Assembly: GCA_016789005.1 (NCBI GenBank)
Contig: JAEURA010000033.1
Span: forward strand, 1 to 64,000
Origin: Anaerolineae bacterium
GTDB taxonomy: Bacteria; Chloroflexota; Anaerolineae; Aggregatilineales; Phototrophicaceae
DNA length: 64,000 nt
Direction of reading: 5' to 3'
Positions 33,238 through 42,690 of the stretch are shown here, one piece after another. A program made the position numbers and the translations under genes. A model generated the notes under the pieces. It had not been told where the DNA came from. It worked only from the letters and a program-made list of their open reading frames with translations, and ran no database searches. The number at the start of each line of letters is the position of its first letter. Positions within the stretch are counted from its first letter, which is position 1.

Positions 33238-34017
33238 TTACTGCGGCGTGGTCTGCGGTTCCTGTTTGTTCGGCATCGGAACTTCCACAGCAATCGCCTG
33301 CTTGACCAGATCGCGCAGCACCGGCTCAGGCAGTGCACCCGGCTGATTGAAGATGATCGTGCGGTTCTTGACGATCATCAGGTTGGGGATGCTCTGGATG
33401 CGAAAGACCTGGGAAAGTCCGGGGTTGGCATCGACATCGACCTTGGCGATCTTGATCTGACCGGCGAATTCTTTCGCCAGCTTGTCCAGGACCGGCGCGA
33501 CCTGACGGCACGGTCCACACCACGCCGCCCAGAAATCGACCAGCACCGGGAGGTCGCTGTCGAGGACTTCCATCTCAAACGTCGCATCCGTCACGGCTAC
33601 GGGCTTGTCCTGAACCATCATCGGTTGTGTCACGGGGGTTTCTTCCTTTACGGGTTGATCTTGCTGCGCGACCGGCATCGGGCTGCGCTCTTTCAGGATT
33701 TGTTCGACGCGCTCCACTGCCAGCGGCAGGTCGCTTCCCCAGGGGCGAGATCGCCGAAGGACTTCTTCGCCGCAGTACCAGCCGACCAGAACCGCCTTGT
33801 CGCCAGCGCCGAACAGCTTCGCCGCACGCGGGTTCTTGTCCGGGTCCAGCCGCACATAGACCGCCCCGCCCTTGCGCTCCTGCGCCGCCTGATTGAAAGC
33901 GGTCTTGAAGTCGCCTCGCAAACCGTCACCATTGGTCACAAGGACGAGCAGGGGCTTATCGGTGTTCAGCACGTCGTCGAGCGTTTCATCTGTCAGCGTT
34001 ACATAGGCGTCTGTCAT
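33238..34017 (-). CDS. Double thioredoxin: degenerate N-terminal domain plus active WCGPC domain
   Basis: 259 residues. Residues ~1-115 have a thioredoxin-like fold (PLLVLVTNGDGLRGDFKTAF) but lack the CxxC, with NGDG in its place. A Gln/Pro/Val linker leads to a complete thioredoxin at ~145-250: W166-C167-G168-P169-C170, the cis-proline in IQSIPNLMIV and a normal C-terminal helix. It reduces protein disulfides in the cytoplasm; the first domain may bind clients. A strong terminator follows. No partner reductase gene is nearby. Confidence 0.88.
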   Translation of the reverse strand: MTDAYVTLTDETLDDVLNTDKPLLVLVTNGDGLRGDFKTAFNQAAQERKGGAVYVRLDPDKNPRAAKLFGAGDKAVLVGWYCGEEVLRRSRPWGSDLPLAVERVEQILKERSPMPVAQQDQPVKEETPVTQPMMVQDKPVAVTDATFEMEVLDSDLPVLVDFWAAWCGPCRQVAPVLDKLAKEFAGQIKIAKVDVDANPGLSQVFRIQSIPNLMIVKNRTIIFNQPGALPEPVLRDLVKQAIAVEVPMPNKQEPQTTPQ

Positions 34018-34125
34018 CAGCCATCCCTGTCTCTGAAAATCGCTGCCGGCGGCTTCTGCCGCCTTTTGCTGTGTTGTGTGGACGTATCGATCATTCAGAC
34101 GCCACCCACCCGCCGATCTTACGCG

Positions 34126-35745
34126 CTAGAACGCCGCCGTTTGCCCATCCTTGCGGGGGTCGCTGCCGCCAAACAGCACCCCCGTGCCAGCGTCGCGCAC
34201 GATGATCTGTCCATCGCCGAAGACGCCCCGCCCCTGCCCGCTGACCGGGCGCACGCGGTGTCCCATCTCTGCCAGCCGCGCCATGCTGGCGACGGGGATG
34301 CCCTCTTCCAGGGCGAGTTGACTACTGCCCGTGCCGTCTTCCAGACACCAGCGCGGACGATTCAGTGCCTCCTGAGGATTGAGATCGTCATCGAGCAGCG
34401 CACTGACCACCTGGACATGCCCCTGCGGCTGCATGAAGTCCCCCATCACGCCGAAAGAAGCGAACAATGCGCCATCGCGGGTCGCCATCGCCGGGATGAT
34501 CGTGTGATAGGGGCGCTTGTCGGGCGCGAGTTCGTTGGGATGACCGGGTTCGAGCGAGAAGAGCGCCGCCCGGCTTTGCAGGAAGACCCCTGTTCCGCGC
34601 GCCACAATGCCGGAGCCGAAGCCCGTGTAGAGACTGTTGATGAACGAGCAGGCATTGCCAGAACCATCGACTGCGGTCAGGTAGACCGTATCCGAACCGC
34701 CGAATGGGATCCCATAGCTCGGCGGCTGCATCGCTGCATCCGGTCGAATGAGCGCGCGCCGTTCAGCGGCATAGGCATCGCTGAGCAGCCATTCGACCGG
34801 AACATCCTGCACAGCCATATCCGCGACATACTGACGGGCGTCGGCGAACGCCAGACGCAGCGCCTCGACCATCAGATGAAGGCGCTCCGGCGACTCCCAG
34901 GGCATCGACGCCAGATCGAACACCTGGAGAAGCTTGAGCGCCTGGAGCGCGACGATGCCCTGCCCGTTCGGCGGGCACTCGTAGATCGTCACGCCGCGAT
35001 AATCGACGTGGATCGGCTCATCCCAGGTGGATCGATGTCCTTTCAGATCGTCCAGCGTCATGACGCCGCCGAGTTCCTGAAGCGTGCTGACGATCTTTTC
35101 GGCAATTCTGCCGGTGTAGAATGCCGCCGCCCCGCCCTCGGCGATGGCGCGCAGGGTCTTCGCCAGATCGTTTAGTGTAACGATCTGACCGGCTTCCGGG
35201 GCGCGCCCGCCGGGGAGAAATTCGCCGTAGCTGGGGCTTTCGCGCAGAAATGCCTGAGCGCGCCGCCACGATGCCGCGAAAACCGGGTGTGCCGGGTAGC
35301 CAGATTCGGCATAGGTGATCGCATCCGCCAGCACGCGCGCCAGGGACATGCTGCCGTGTCGTTTGAGCAGGGCTTCCCAGCCTGCCACTGCGCCGGGGAC
35401 GCTGACGGCGTGCGGGCTGCGGATCGGGATCTCGGTCAGCCCCTGCCGGCGCAGATCAGCGGCGGTCAGCGCGGCAGGGGCGCGCCCGCTGCCGTTCAAT
35501 GCGGTCACCTTGCGGGCAGCAGCATCGTAGTAGAGGGCAAACATGTCGCCGCCCACCCCGGTGGAGGCAGGCTCGGTCACGTTGAGCACCGCCGCCGCCG
35601 CCACTGCCGCGTCGGCAGCGTTACCGCCTTCTCGAAGGATCGCCAGTCCAGCCTGTGACGCCAGCGGGTTGCTGGTCGCCACCATGCCGCGCTGCGCTGT
35701 AATCATCGACCGGCGGGAACGAAAATCGAAAGACATTGGACGCAT
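34126..35745 (-). CDS. Gamma-glutamyltransferase family (Ntn hydrolase)
   Basis: About 539 residues. The large-subunit start has GMVATSNPLASQAGLAILRE and GGNAADAAVAAAAVLNVTEP. The autoprocessing nucleophile is predicted as Thr353 in GSDTVYLTAVDGSG; the small subunit follows with YTGFGSGIVARGTGVFLQSR and the late PTGVLFGGSDPRKDG-like end. It would transfer or hydrolyse gamma-glutamyl groups. No signal peptide is seen, so it may be cytoplasmic or act on other acyl substrates (cephalosporin acylase-like members exist). The ATG at 35745, 4 bases after the upstream gene's stop, is preferred to 35823. Confidence 0.87.
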   Translation of the reverse strand: MRPMSFDFRSRRSMITAQRGMVATSNPLASQAGLAILREGGNAADAAVAAAAVLNVTEPASTGVGGDMFALYYDAAARKVTALNGSGRAPAALTAADLRRQGLTEIPIRSPHAVSVPGAVAGWEALLKRHGSMSLARVLADAITYAESGYPAHPVFAASWRRAQAFLRESPSYGEFLPGGRAPEAGQIVTLNDLAKTLRAIAEGGAAAFYTGRIAEKIVSTLQELGGVMTLDDLKGHRSTWDEPIHVDYRGVTIYECPPNGQGIVALQALKLLQVFDLASMPWESPERLHLMVEALRLAFADARQYVADMAVQDVPVEWLLSDAYAAERRALIRPDAAMQPPSYGIPFGGSDTVYLTAVDGSGNACSFINSLYTGFGSGIVARGTGVFLQSRAALFSLEPGHPNELAPDKRPYHTIIPAMATRDGALFASFGVMGDFMQPQGHVQVVSALLDDDLNPQEALNRPRWCLEDGTGSSQLALEEGIPVASMARLAEMGHRVRPVSGQGRGVFGDGQIIVRDAGTGVLFGGSDPRKDGQTAAF

Positions 35746-35749
35746 CACT

Positions 35750-37216
35750 TCACCCCGTTCTCTTCTGTGCTGAGCCAAGAACCGCCCGCCCATTCTGCCC
35801 GTTGACCAACCCCATGCGCACATCTCCGTCGCGTTCGACCAGGGTGACGACCCAGACCGGCAGGAGCAGGAGTTGAAAGATCATCTGCTGCACCAGCGCA
35901 TAGACGTTGACTTCGACGTTGGCGCTTTCGACGCGCTGGTGGCGTTCGCGCATGCGCGCCGTCGCCACCGAACGTGCTTCCAGCGAAGCGTCGTCGAAAT
36001 CGAGCGCATAGATCTCCGCCGGGTATTTCGTCAGCATCCTGGGATCGTAGGCTTGCAGCGACGCAAGATCGTAGTCGCTGATCGCCTGCACCAGCGACGC
36101 CGGCGGCGAAGTCACCGCCGGGATGCACAAGCCCACCACCCCGTCCTGAAAGCGGATATTCTCATAGGGTTGTACCGGCTTGCGGTCGTCGCGGCTGCGC
36201 GGCGTTCGCTGATCAGTGATCGTCTGAGAGACTTCGATCAGCGCGTCGAACACCCAGAACGGCAGGTAGACTCCTTCGAGCGACGCCTGGACGACCTTGT
36301 TGTCGCCCATCAGCGTGTAGAGGCGTTCGTCGACGCCGCGCAGACGCTCACGAATCGCCGCTTTCACCGCATCTTCGTCAACCTGAAAGGCGATCATGCC
36401 GTCGGGCTGTTCCAGCGCTCCTGCCGCGTCGTGGATGATGACTGCCTGCGCGCCACAGAACGGGCACACACCGGAAAGCCTGCCCTGGGGGATGGTGCGT
36501 TCCGCGCCGCACTGCTGACAGTGCTGCACCCGCTCGCCGATTTTCCATTTCTCGCCCCTGGCGCGCTGTTTGAGCAGCGCCGCGCCCAGCAGCTTCGCCC
36601 CGTCATCGGTGCGCGATGTGGTCAGCGGCGCGGTGTGACCGCAGAACCGGCAGATGACGCGCCGGTGTGCCTCGTCTACGGTCAGCGCGCCGCCGCAGAC
36701 CGGGCATTTGAGCGTCTGCGCTTCTGCCTGTACGCTGGCAGCGCGTCGCAAAATCGGTCCCGCCGAGGAACGACTGCGCTCAGCTTCTTCAGGCGTCAAC
36801 CGCCCATCCAGCACCATCAGATCGCGCAGCGCATCCAGGTTGCCGGGGTCAAGCGCCAGGGCGCGCTCCAGATAATCGCGCTTCACTGCCGGGTCTTCGG
36901 CGATGCGGGCGATCCACAGATGACCATCGACGAACTCTGGTTGGATGTCGAGCGCATCCTGGAAGGCACGCAGCGACGCGGCAGTGTTGCCCAGGCGCAG
37001 ATAATCATGCGCCGTCTCAAAGAGCGAGCGGGCACGCGGCTGAAGCATCCCCTTGAAAGATATGGCTACGGCTGTGGGCTGCCCTTTCGAGCGAATCCGT
37101 TCTGATGCTTCATCGAGCGTCTCGGCGACTTTATGTCCGTTGACACAGCGAAACATCCCCTGGTGTTCGTCCAGCGTCATCGTCTCCCCACATCTTGGGC
37201 AAAGCCTGGTGATCAT
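35750..37216 (-). CDS. Multi-zinc-ribbon protein with TPR-like region, function unknown
   Basis: About 488 residues. The N-terminal ribbon is CPRCG...CVNGH, followed by a TPR-like stretch (~55-145: LFETAHDYLRLGNTAASLRA). Two more ribbons follow: CPVCGGAL...CRFCGH and CQQCG...CPFCGA. The C-terminal ~200 residues are unrecognised, with a weakly hydrophobic end VQQMIFQLLLLPVWVVTLVE. GGGAG 6 bases before the ATG at 37216 makes that start better than the TTG at 37228. It lies just upstream of the gamma-glutamyltransferase gene and probably shares its transcript. Confidence 0.6.
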   Translation of the reverse strand: MITRLCPRCGETMTLDEHQGMFRCVNGHKVAETLDEASERIRSKGQPTAVAISFKGMLQPRARSLFETAHDYLRLGNTAASLRAFQDALDIQPEFVDGHLWIARIAEDPAVKRDYLERALALDPGNLDALRDLMVLDGRLTPEEAERSRSSAGPILRRAASVQAEAQTLKCPVCGGALTVDEAHRRVICRFCGHTAPLTTSRTDDGAKLLGAALLKQRARGEKWKIGERVQHCQQCGAERTIPQGRLSGVCPFCGAQAVIIHDAAGALEQPDGMIAFQVDEDAVKAAIRERLRGVDERLYTLMGDNKVVQASLEGVYLPFWVFDALIEVSQTITDQRTPRSRDDRKPVQPYENIRFQDGVVGLCIPAVTSPPASLVQAISDYDLASLQAYDPRMLTKYPAEIYALDFDDASLEARSVATARMRERHQRVESANVEVNVYALVQQMIFQLLLLPVWVVTLVERDGDVRMGLVNGQNGRAVLGSAQKRTG

Positions 37217-37282
37217 GATGTCTCCCAACTACGCGCTGCCTTCGACTCTAGAAACAGAATCGCACAGGGCGCATGCCGCAAT

Positions 37283-38233
37283 TCAGGGGTTTTGTCGCAG
37301 GAAGGCTTGCACGGTTGGGCGGTCGGGCAGCGCCGGGATCGCCCCCTTCTTGGTGGTGGCAATCGCCCCTACGGCGTTGGCGAAGCGCGTCATCTGGGTG
37401 ATCTCATCACCTGCCAGTCCGTCAAAGCCGCCGCGTTCCAGCAGCCCGACGAGCATCCCGGCGACGAAGCCGTCGCCCGCTCCGGTGGTATCGACCGGCG
37501 TCACCTTGAAGCCCGGCACGGCGTAGCGCCCGCCCTCGCGCGGGTAGATCACCGCGCCTTCCGCGCCGTAGGTGACGGCGATCAGGCGCATGTTGTCGCG
37601 CCACAGCGGGGTCGGGTCTTCTCCACCGGTCAGGAATTTCACCTCGTCATCGCTGATCTTGAGGAAATGCGCGTATTCCAGCCCGCTGAGCAGCCCGGCG
37701 CGCGCCGCCGCTTCGTCGGACCACAGCGACAGGCGCAAATTCGGATCGTACGAGATCAGCAGCCCTTTGTCCGCCGCACGGCGAATCGCCGTCAGGGTCG
37801 CCGAGCGGCTCGGTTCGCCGATCAGCGTGATCGAACCATAGTGGAAGATCATTGCCGTATCGATTAGGTCCAGCGCGACATCTTCCGGGCGCATCATCAT
37901 GTCGGCGCTGGGGTGGCGGTAGAAGACGAAAGAGCGTTCTCCGTGCGCCGCCAGCGAGACGAACGCCAGCATGGTGCGCGCCTCGGTCGAAAAGCGCAGA
38001 CCGCGCGTATCCACACCCAGCCCGCGCAGCACTCCTTCGAGGTGACGACCGAACGGATCATCGCCAACCTGCCCCAGAAAGATGCTGCCCACCCCCAGCT
38101 TCGCCACCGCGCACGCCACGTTGGCGGGTGCGCCGCCAGGCGCTTTTACGAAGCCCGATGCCTCGCCGACGGTCACGCCGCTTTCCAGCGCCACGAAGTC
38201 GATGAGCAGCTCGCCAAACGACACGATGGACAT
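37283..38233 (-). CDS. PfkB-family sugar kinase (fructokinase-like)
   Basis: 316 residues. The N-terminal SFGELLIDFV and GGAPANVACAVAKLG (signature 1) and the C-terminal VDTTGAGDGFVAGMLV (signature 2, with the catalytic Asp) are clear. It phosphorylates a hexose, most likely fructose, or a related sugar with ATP in the cytoplasm. It stands alone; no sugar transporter is adjacent. Length is standard. Confidence 0.88.
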   Translation of the reverse strand: MSIVSFGELLIDFVALESGVTVGEASGFVKAPGGAPANVACAVAKLGVGSIFLGQVGDDPFGRHLEGVLRGLGVDTRGLRFSTEARTMLAFVSLAAHGERSFVFYRHPSADMMMRPEDVALDLIDTAMIFHYGSITLIGEPSRSATLTAIRRAADKGLLISYDPNLRLSLWSDEAAARAGLLSGLEYAHFLKISDDEVKFLTGGEDPTPLWRDNMRLIAVTYGAEGAVIYPREGGRYAVPGFKVTPVDTTGAGDGFVAGMLVGLLERGGFDGLAGDEITQMTRFANAVGAIATTKKGAIPALPDRPTVQAFLRQNP

Positions 38234-38403
38234 GATGTTCCAGCCCCTTCACAGGATGCACGAAAGATGTGGCTGAATTGTGGATCGCCGAGAGCGAAGG
38301 TACAAGTCGCTGTTCCTCGTGTTCTCGTTGCGCTGTGGCGCCAACTCCCGGATAGAATTGGTTCAGGAGTGGTCGCTTCAACGAGGCACGAAGGAAAACA
38401 GCC

Positions 38404-38760
38404 ATGCCATTGAGTGCAGAAGAACAGGAACGCCAGCGCATCGCGCGGCTGCGCCAGCAGCAGGTCAGCGCGCGCGATCCCGGTCCGAGCAAGATTCGCG
38501 GCTACGACTGGAGTGTACACGCCGCCAAAGGCAGGCAGATGAGGAAAAACAGGAAGCCGTTTCTCATCGAACTGGTCGAAATACTGCCGGGGCGCTGGAA
38601 AGGCGTACTGCTCGGATTGATCGTGTCGCTGCTGCCCACCCTGGCGATTGCTGCTGCTGCCCCACCTGAGATGGCGCTGCTGGCGCTGCTGCCGCCCCTC
38701 CTGTTCGGCATCGGCGGTTACGTGATCGGCATCGTCCTCCAGGATAAGACGCCATACTGA
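38404..38760 (+). CDS. Small two-helix membrane protein, function unknown
   Basis: 118 residues. A charged N-terminal ~60 residues (PLSAEEQERQRIARLRQQQ) precedes two membrane helices at about 67-85 and 91-111, separated by PPEM, and the tail LQDKTPY. GAAGGA lies about 9 bases upstream. A weak promoter (TTGCGC, 19 bases, TAGAAT at 38353) is possible. I do not recognise a family. Confidence 0.6.
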   Translation: MPLSAEEQERQRIARLRQQQVSARDPGPSKIRGYDWSVHAAKGRQMRKNRKPFLIELVEILPGRWKGVLLGLIVSLLPTLAIAAAAPPEMALLALLPPLLFGIGGYVIGIVLQDKTPY

Positions 38761-38803
38761 ACTGCAGCGTGCGAATCCCAATTCTGGGCTTGTCGTGACG
38801 CGG

Positions 38804-38840
38804 AAAAACACGAACCGCCGGGGTCGCCGGCGGTTCGTGT
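38804..38840 (-). terminator. Terminator of tRNA-Ser transcript
   Basis: A perfect 14-bp stem (38808-38821 with 38827-38840), 5-base loop, and a minus-strand T-run (38804-38808). It lies 30 bases downstream of the tRNA-Ser. Confidence 0.85.
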
Positions 38841-38870
38841 GAGTGATGGCTTTGCACCACCTCGTTTGTG

Positions 38871-38955
38871 CGGAGAGGGCGGGATTCGAACCCGCGAGGG
38901 TGTTACCCCTACTCGCTTTCCAAGCGAGCGCACTAGGCCACTATGCGACCTCTCC
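38871..38955 (-). tRNA. tRNA-Ser (anticodon GGA)
   Basis: An 85-base cloverleaf: acceptor GGAGAGG / CCTCTCC with discriminator G, as in serine tRNAs. The anticodon arm CTCGC-TTGGAAA-GCGAG has anticodon GGA (reads UCC/UCU). The variable arm is long, as for class II tRNAs, and the T-arm contains GGTTCGAATCC. CCA is not encoded. Confidence 0.95.
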
Positions 38956-39002
38956 TTTGGCTGCTTGGGTGCGCGCATTATAGCAGTCGCGCCGCCTGCT
39001 GA

Positions 39003-39362
39003 CTACGCTGAATTGTCGGCTTCTCCATCGCCCGTGATGAACCCGTGTTTGGCGAGCCAGCGCTCCAGTTGGTCGAACGACGGTTCGGTGATCATCACTC
39101 CTCGGTCGATGCCCTGAGGACTGGTCCCGCGCGCCAGGGGCAGCGGCGGCTCCACCGGCAGGTCTTCGCCCTCTGCTGCCACAATCAGGGTCGGTACGGA
39201 CAGGAAGCCGGTCCAGTCAAGCACACGCTGTTTCGCCTCTGGATTTTTGTCGATCATGATCTCACGGTAGGCGACCGCGTGATCTGCCAGGACGCGCTTG
39301 GCGACGCTGATGAATGGACAGCCGAAGGTACGAGAGTACATGACGAGCGTTCTTTGGGTCAT
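39003..39362 (-). CDS. Glutaredoxin-like protein, single active-site cysteine
   Basis: 119 residues. The N-terminal strand TLVMYSRTFGCPFI carries Cys15; the second cysteine of the CPxC motif is replaced by Ile, so the site is monothiol. The cis-proline motif is SVPTLIVA. The C-terminal part continues past the usual glutaredoxin end with a helix SFDQLERWLAKHGF. It would form mixed disulfides or handle small thiols. Located downstream of the tRNA-Ser on the same side as the amidase gene, ~60 bases apart. Confidence 0.75.
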   Translation of the reverse strand: MTQRTLVMYSRTFGCPFISVAKRVLADHAVAYREIMIDKNPEAKQRVLDWTGFLSVPTLIVAAEGEDLPVEPPLPLARGTSPQGIDRGVMITEPSFDQLERWLAKHGFITGDGEADNSA

Positions 39363-39425
39363 CCGGTAAATTCACCTGTGGGAAGTAAGGCGCGCTGATG
39401 GGCGATTCAGCCTGCGCACCACCAT

Positions 39426-40484
39426 TCAATTCACTGCTGTCGGTTCCAGAAAGCACACCACGCCGTCGCTGATCGCCGCCGCCATGATGTCGGGCTGCTC
39501 GGTCAGCAGTTGGCGATCTCCCAGCATGAAGCCGAGTTCGATGATCGCCGCGGGAGTCAGCGGGTGAATCTCGTTGAAGGTGTGATACTCCGTCATGTCG
39601 CGTGTCAGTTCCATGCGCCGCTCCAGCGTCGTCTGTGCCGCATAGCGAACCGCGATGCAGTCCACCAGAAGCGCGTCGTTGCCGCGCGCCGATATGCGCG
39701 CCGCTGGGAAAGAGATCAGAAAACCGGAGACGGGCTCGCCAAAATCCTGGCAGGTATTGGCATGGATGGAGACCAGGGCGTCGGCGCGGTAATTCGCCAG
39801 TCGCGGATCAAACTCGTCGAGCAGATCGACGGCATAGCCCCGGCTTTGCAGCAGCGCGACAACCCGCTGCGCGACCGAAAGATTGATCTCCGCTTCGGTC
39901 AAGCCGTCCGCACAAACCGCGCCAGGATCGTTTTCGGGACCACGATGCCCAGAGACGATGCCGATCCGCCGCAGCCAGTTGGGAGTCGCCGCCAGCGTAG
40001 GTTCGGCGGTGGCAGCTTCGGTGGCAATAGCGGCGCTCAACCCTCGGCGGACATTGATGGCGATGAACTCGTTAGGGGTCGCCCAGGTGAAGATGGTCGC
40101 CGCCAGGACCGCCGCCGTCAGTGCGATGATCAGCGACCGCAGACACCCACCCAGTGCCGTCGTGTTCGACTGACGAGCAGGTCGTCGGCGCGAGCGAGAT
40201 GAGCGCTCCTGCTCCTCGCCAGCTTCGCTCACCGGCGCTTCGTCTGCAGGCGAGTTCACAGTCGCCTCCGAAGCTGCCGGCGGCGCGGGCTGCCACATAG
40301 GTTCGGGCGTCGAGTCCTGGCGTTCAGGTTCTGGTGGTGCGGATTCCTGCGCGGAGCGCGCCGCTGCCCGGCGCATCATTTCCATGAACGCGACGCTTGG
40401 CGAAACTTCTCCCTCCGGCTGGTCGGGCGGCTCATTCCAGGGGTTCATCTCGCCATGATCATCGTGTGGCGGTTGTTCGGGCAT
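39426..40484 (-). CDS. Membrane-anchored N-acetylmuramoyl-L-alanine amidase (Amidase_3)
   Basis: About 352 residues. The cytoplasmic N-terminus is low-complexity (Pro/Glu/Ala) and about 130 residues long. It is followed by one membrane helix (SLIIALTAAVLAATIFTWAT) and the Amidase_3 domain from ~175. Zinc ligands are His in VSGHRGPEND, Glu in LTEAEINLS and His in SIHANTC; the catalytic Glu fits AIIELGFML. It cuts the bond between MurNAc and L-Ala outside the membrane, for cell separation or wall turnover. The ATG at 40484 avoids overlap with the upstream gene. Confidence 0.85.
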   Translation of the reverse strand: MPEQPPHDDHGEMNPWNEPPDQPEGEVSPSVAFMEMMRRAAARSAQESAPPEPERQDSTPEPMWQPAPPAASEATVNSPADEAPVSEAGEEQERSSRSRRRPARQSNTTALGGCLRSLIIALTAAVLAATIFTWATPNEFIAINVRRGLSAAIATEAATAEPTLAATPNWLRRIGIVSGHRGPENDPGAVCADGLTEAEINLSVAQRVVALLQSRGYAVDLLDEFDPRLANYRADALVSIHANTCQDFGEPVSGFLISFPAARISARGNDALLVDCIAVRYAAQTTLERRMELTRDMTEYHTFNEIHPLTPAAIIELGFMLGDRQLLTEQPDIMAAAISDGVVCFLEPTAVN

Positions 40485-40515
40485 GTGTTGAGACCTTGCG
40501 CAGTTCAGCGCAGCA

Positions 40516-42453
40516 TTATGCCCCAGGCGTCTCAGGCACGCCAGCGCCAGCCGCCGCCGCAACCTGATTGATTACTGCGAAGACCCGCGCCCCATCCTGT
40601 TCGAACACCTGCGCCAGGTAGGGGAGATCGTCGAACTGCGAGACATCCGGGCTGAGCACACCTTCCATGAGTGGTCGCCAGCGGAACATCTCGTCCAGAC
40701 GATCCGGCTCGGCGATGATCTGAGGGACGATTACGTAATCGACGCCGGCACTGCGCAATAGCTCAGCGTTCCCGGCGTTCGCCGGATCCTCCCAGAAAGC
40801 GCGCATCGTCTCTTGAAGCGCATCGCTCGCTTCGGTATTACGGAAGAACGGCTGAGGGCGGAAGTACACGCTTTCCCGCTCGCTGATGACAGGGACCCAA
40901 TCGCCCTCGTGAGGACCGGGATGGTTGAGGATGAGCGCATCCGCCGGCGCGTTTTCCCGCAGCCACTCCATCGCGGCGACATCGGCATGAGACGAAAAAG
41001 CGCCGAAGAAGCCAACCCTGCCCTTGCTGAATGCCAGAAGGTCGCGGTGCGCCAGAAGGGCGGCTAACACTGCGGCGATGCCTACGATCAGCGCAGCGGG
41101 GGCGATCTGATGCAGCCGCGCGCCAAGTCGAGCTTCCCCGAAACGATCCCACAGCCAGAGCAGCCCCATGCCGCCCAGGATGGTGTAGGGGATGATCGGT
41201 CCGTGCCAGGCGATGCTGAAGGGGTAGTCATAGCGGAAGAGCTGCGGCATAAAACCGCCGAGCAGTGTCTCGATCACGCCGGTGGTCGAAAAGTCGATCA
41301 CCAGGATCAGCCAGCCCACCGCCAGGATCACCGCCTGCTCGCGCTTCGCCAGACCGACCACCGCGCCAAGAATCGCCAGTGGGACGATGATCACGCCATG
41401 ATAGGTGAACAGGACCTGCCAGTGAGAGGAATCGCGCGTGAAGGGGGACACGATGTCGCCGCCCAAAAGCGGCAGCACGTCGGTCAGCCAGGGCAGTATG
41501 CCGAGCAGAGCGACCAGGGGGACACCAATAAGCACCGCCGCCCAACGGCGCGGCGTGGGGCGGTCCTTTCCCAGCCACAGGGTCAGCATCCAGGGCGCGA
41601 TCCCCAGGGCGAGGATGATCGTCGTATCGGGATGCGACAGGACGACCGCGCCCGCCATCAAGCCGGCACCGACGACATCGACGGCGTGATGCCGCCTGAA
41701 ATAGCGCATCATGAAGGTGATGCACGCCTGGGCGAAAGCCAGCGCCAGCAGCGTCGTGATGTGCGAGTCCATGTAGGCGAGGAACAGCCCAAGCCCGCCG
41801 AGCATCGCCAGCGCCATCGCCCGTCCCAGGCGCTTGTCGCGAATCTCCGACCCCATGTCATAGGCGACCCAGACGTTGAGCAGTCCCAGGACCGCCGCCA
41901 CCGCCATCTGCATGCTGTGCAGCCCCATAGTCAGCTGAGTGCTGAGATAAGCGGTCAGCGCCGAAAGCCCCGGCGCATAGAGGTATTGAATTTCAGGCTG
42001 AAATGGCGCGAGTGAGGAGAAACCACCGCCCAGCTTCGCCATCAGCGCCAGGTAGCCGAACCCCTGAGCATCGGTATCCAGGGGAACGGGAAGGATGAGC
42101 GCCGGCACGACAAAGATGGCTGCTGCCAGGGCGAAAAGCAGCAGATCGCGCGGGCTGGTCCACCCCTGATCGGCGTCGAGCAAGACCTCGCCCCGGCTCT
42201 CGGCGCGCTTCTGACCGTAGGACAGCGTGCCGAACAGAAAAATGCTGGTCACTAGCGCAAACAGCAGATAATCGACGACCAGCGTATCCCAGCCGAACAG
42301 GGAAGCCCAGAAGACCGCGCCGCCAATCACCAACCCCAGAGCCAGCGCCGCCGACAGCCCGATGCGCGGCTGATCCGTCGGCACTGCTGGGGCGAACATC
42401 GCCCCGGTGCCGATGATCACCGCGCCGAAAATGAAGATCGCAAACAGGATCAT
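40516..42453 (-). CDS. Large polytopic membrane protein, glycosyltransferase-C-like
   Basis: 645 residues with about 12-14 membrane helices followed by a ~140-residue soluble C-terminal domain (EWLRENAPADALILNHPGPHEGDWV). The loop YLALMAKLGGGFSSLAPFQP and the length resemble GT-C-type membrane glycosyltransferases (ArnT/PMT-like), but I see no definite catalytic DxD or DE motif. Function is unassigned. It is 32 bases upstream of the amidase gene on the same strand, consistent with a wall or envelope role. Confidence 0.6.
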   Translation of the reverse strand: MILFAIFIFGAVIIGTGAMFAPAVPTDQPRIGLSAALALGLVIGGAVFWASLFGWDTLVVDYLLFALVTSIFLFGTLSYGQKRAESRGEVLLDADQGWTSPRDLLLFALAAAIFVVPALILPVPLDTDAQGFGYLALMAKLGGGFSSLAPFQPEIQYLYAPGLSALTAYLSTQLTMGLHSMQMAVAAVLGLLNVWVAYDMGSEIRDKRLGRAMALAMLGGLGLFLAYMDSHITTLLALAFAQACITFMMRYFRRHHAVDVVGAGLMAGAVVLSHPDTTIILALGIAPWMLTLWLGKDRPTPRRWAAVLIGVPLVALLGILPWLTDVLPLLGGDIVSPFTRDSSHWQVLFTYHGVIIVPLAILGAVVGLAKREQAVILAVGWLILVIDFSTTGVIETLLGGFMPQLFRYDYPFSIAWHGPIIPYTILGGMGLLWLWDRFGEARLGARLHQIAPAALIVGIAAVLAALLAHRDLLAFSKGRVGFFGAFSSHADVAAMEWLRENAPADALILNHPGPHEGDWVPVISERESVYFRPQPFFRNTEASDALQETMRAFWEDPANAGNAELLRSAGVDYVIVPQIIAEPDRLDEMFRWRPLMEGVLSPDVSQFDDLPYLAQVFEQDGARVFAVINQVAAAAGAGVPETPGA

Positions 42454-42595
42454 AGCCCGTCCGATGATGAGAACCGACGCAAGTCAACGGGCTTAGTATA
42501 ATACTTTGTGACGCTAAATAAACAGGGATGCCCCGAAACAGCGCATCCCGGTGGGCGGCGCTGTCCTGAGCCATGTTCCGAAACAATTCAATGTC

Positions 42596-42661
42596 CTCAC
42601 TCCTGCTGCGCTTCGCTTAGCTTCCCCTCTCCATTTTCATGGAGAGGGGTCAGGGGTGAGG
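42596..42661. repeat. Hairpin repeat of the CCCTCTCC/GGAGAGGGG type
   Basis: Arms CCTCACTCCTG / CAGGGGTGAGG enclose a tight CCCCTCTCC / GGAGAGGGG hairpin. It resembles the inner part of the element at 10747-10892. It lies in the ~240-base gene-free stretch before Dps, which holds nothing else I can support. Confidence 0.5.
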
Positions 42662-42690
42662 TGTTTCGTGGCTGATCTTCGGTTACTGGC

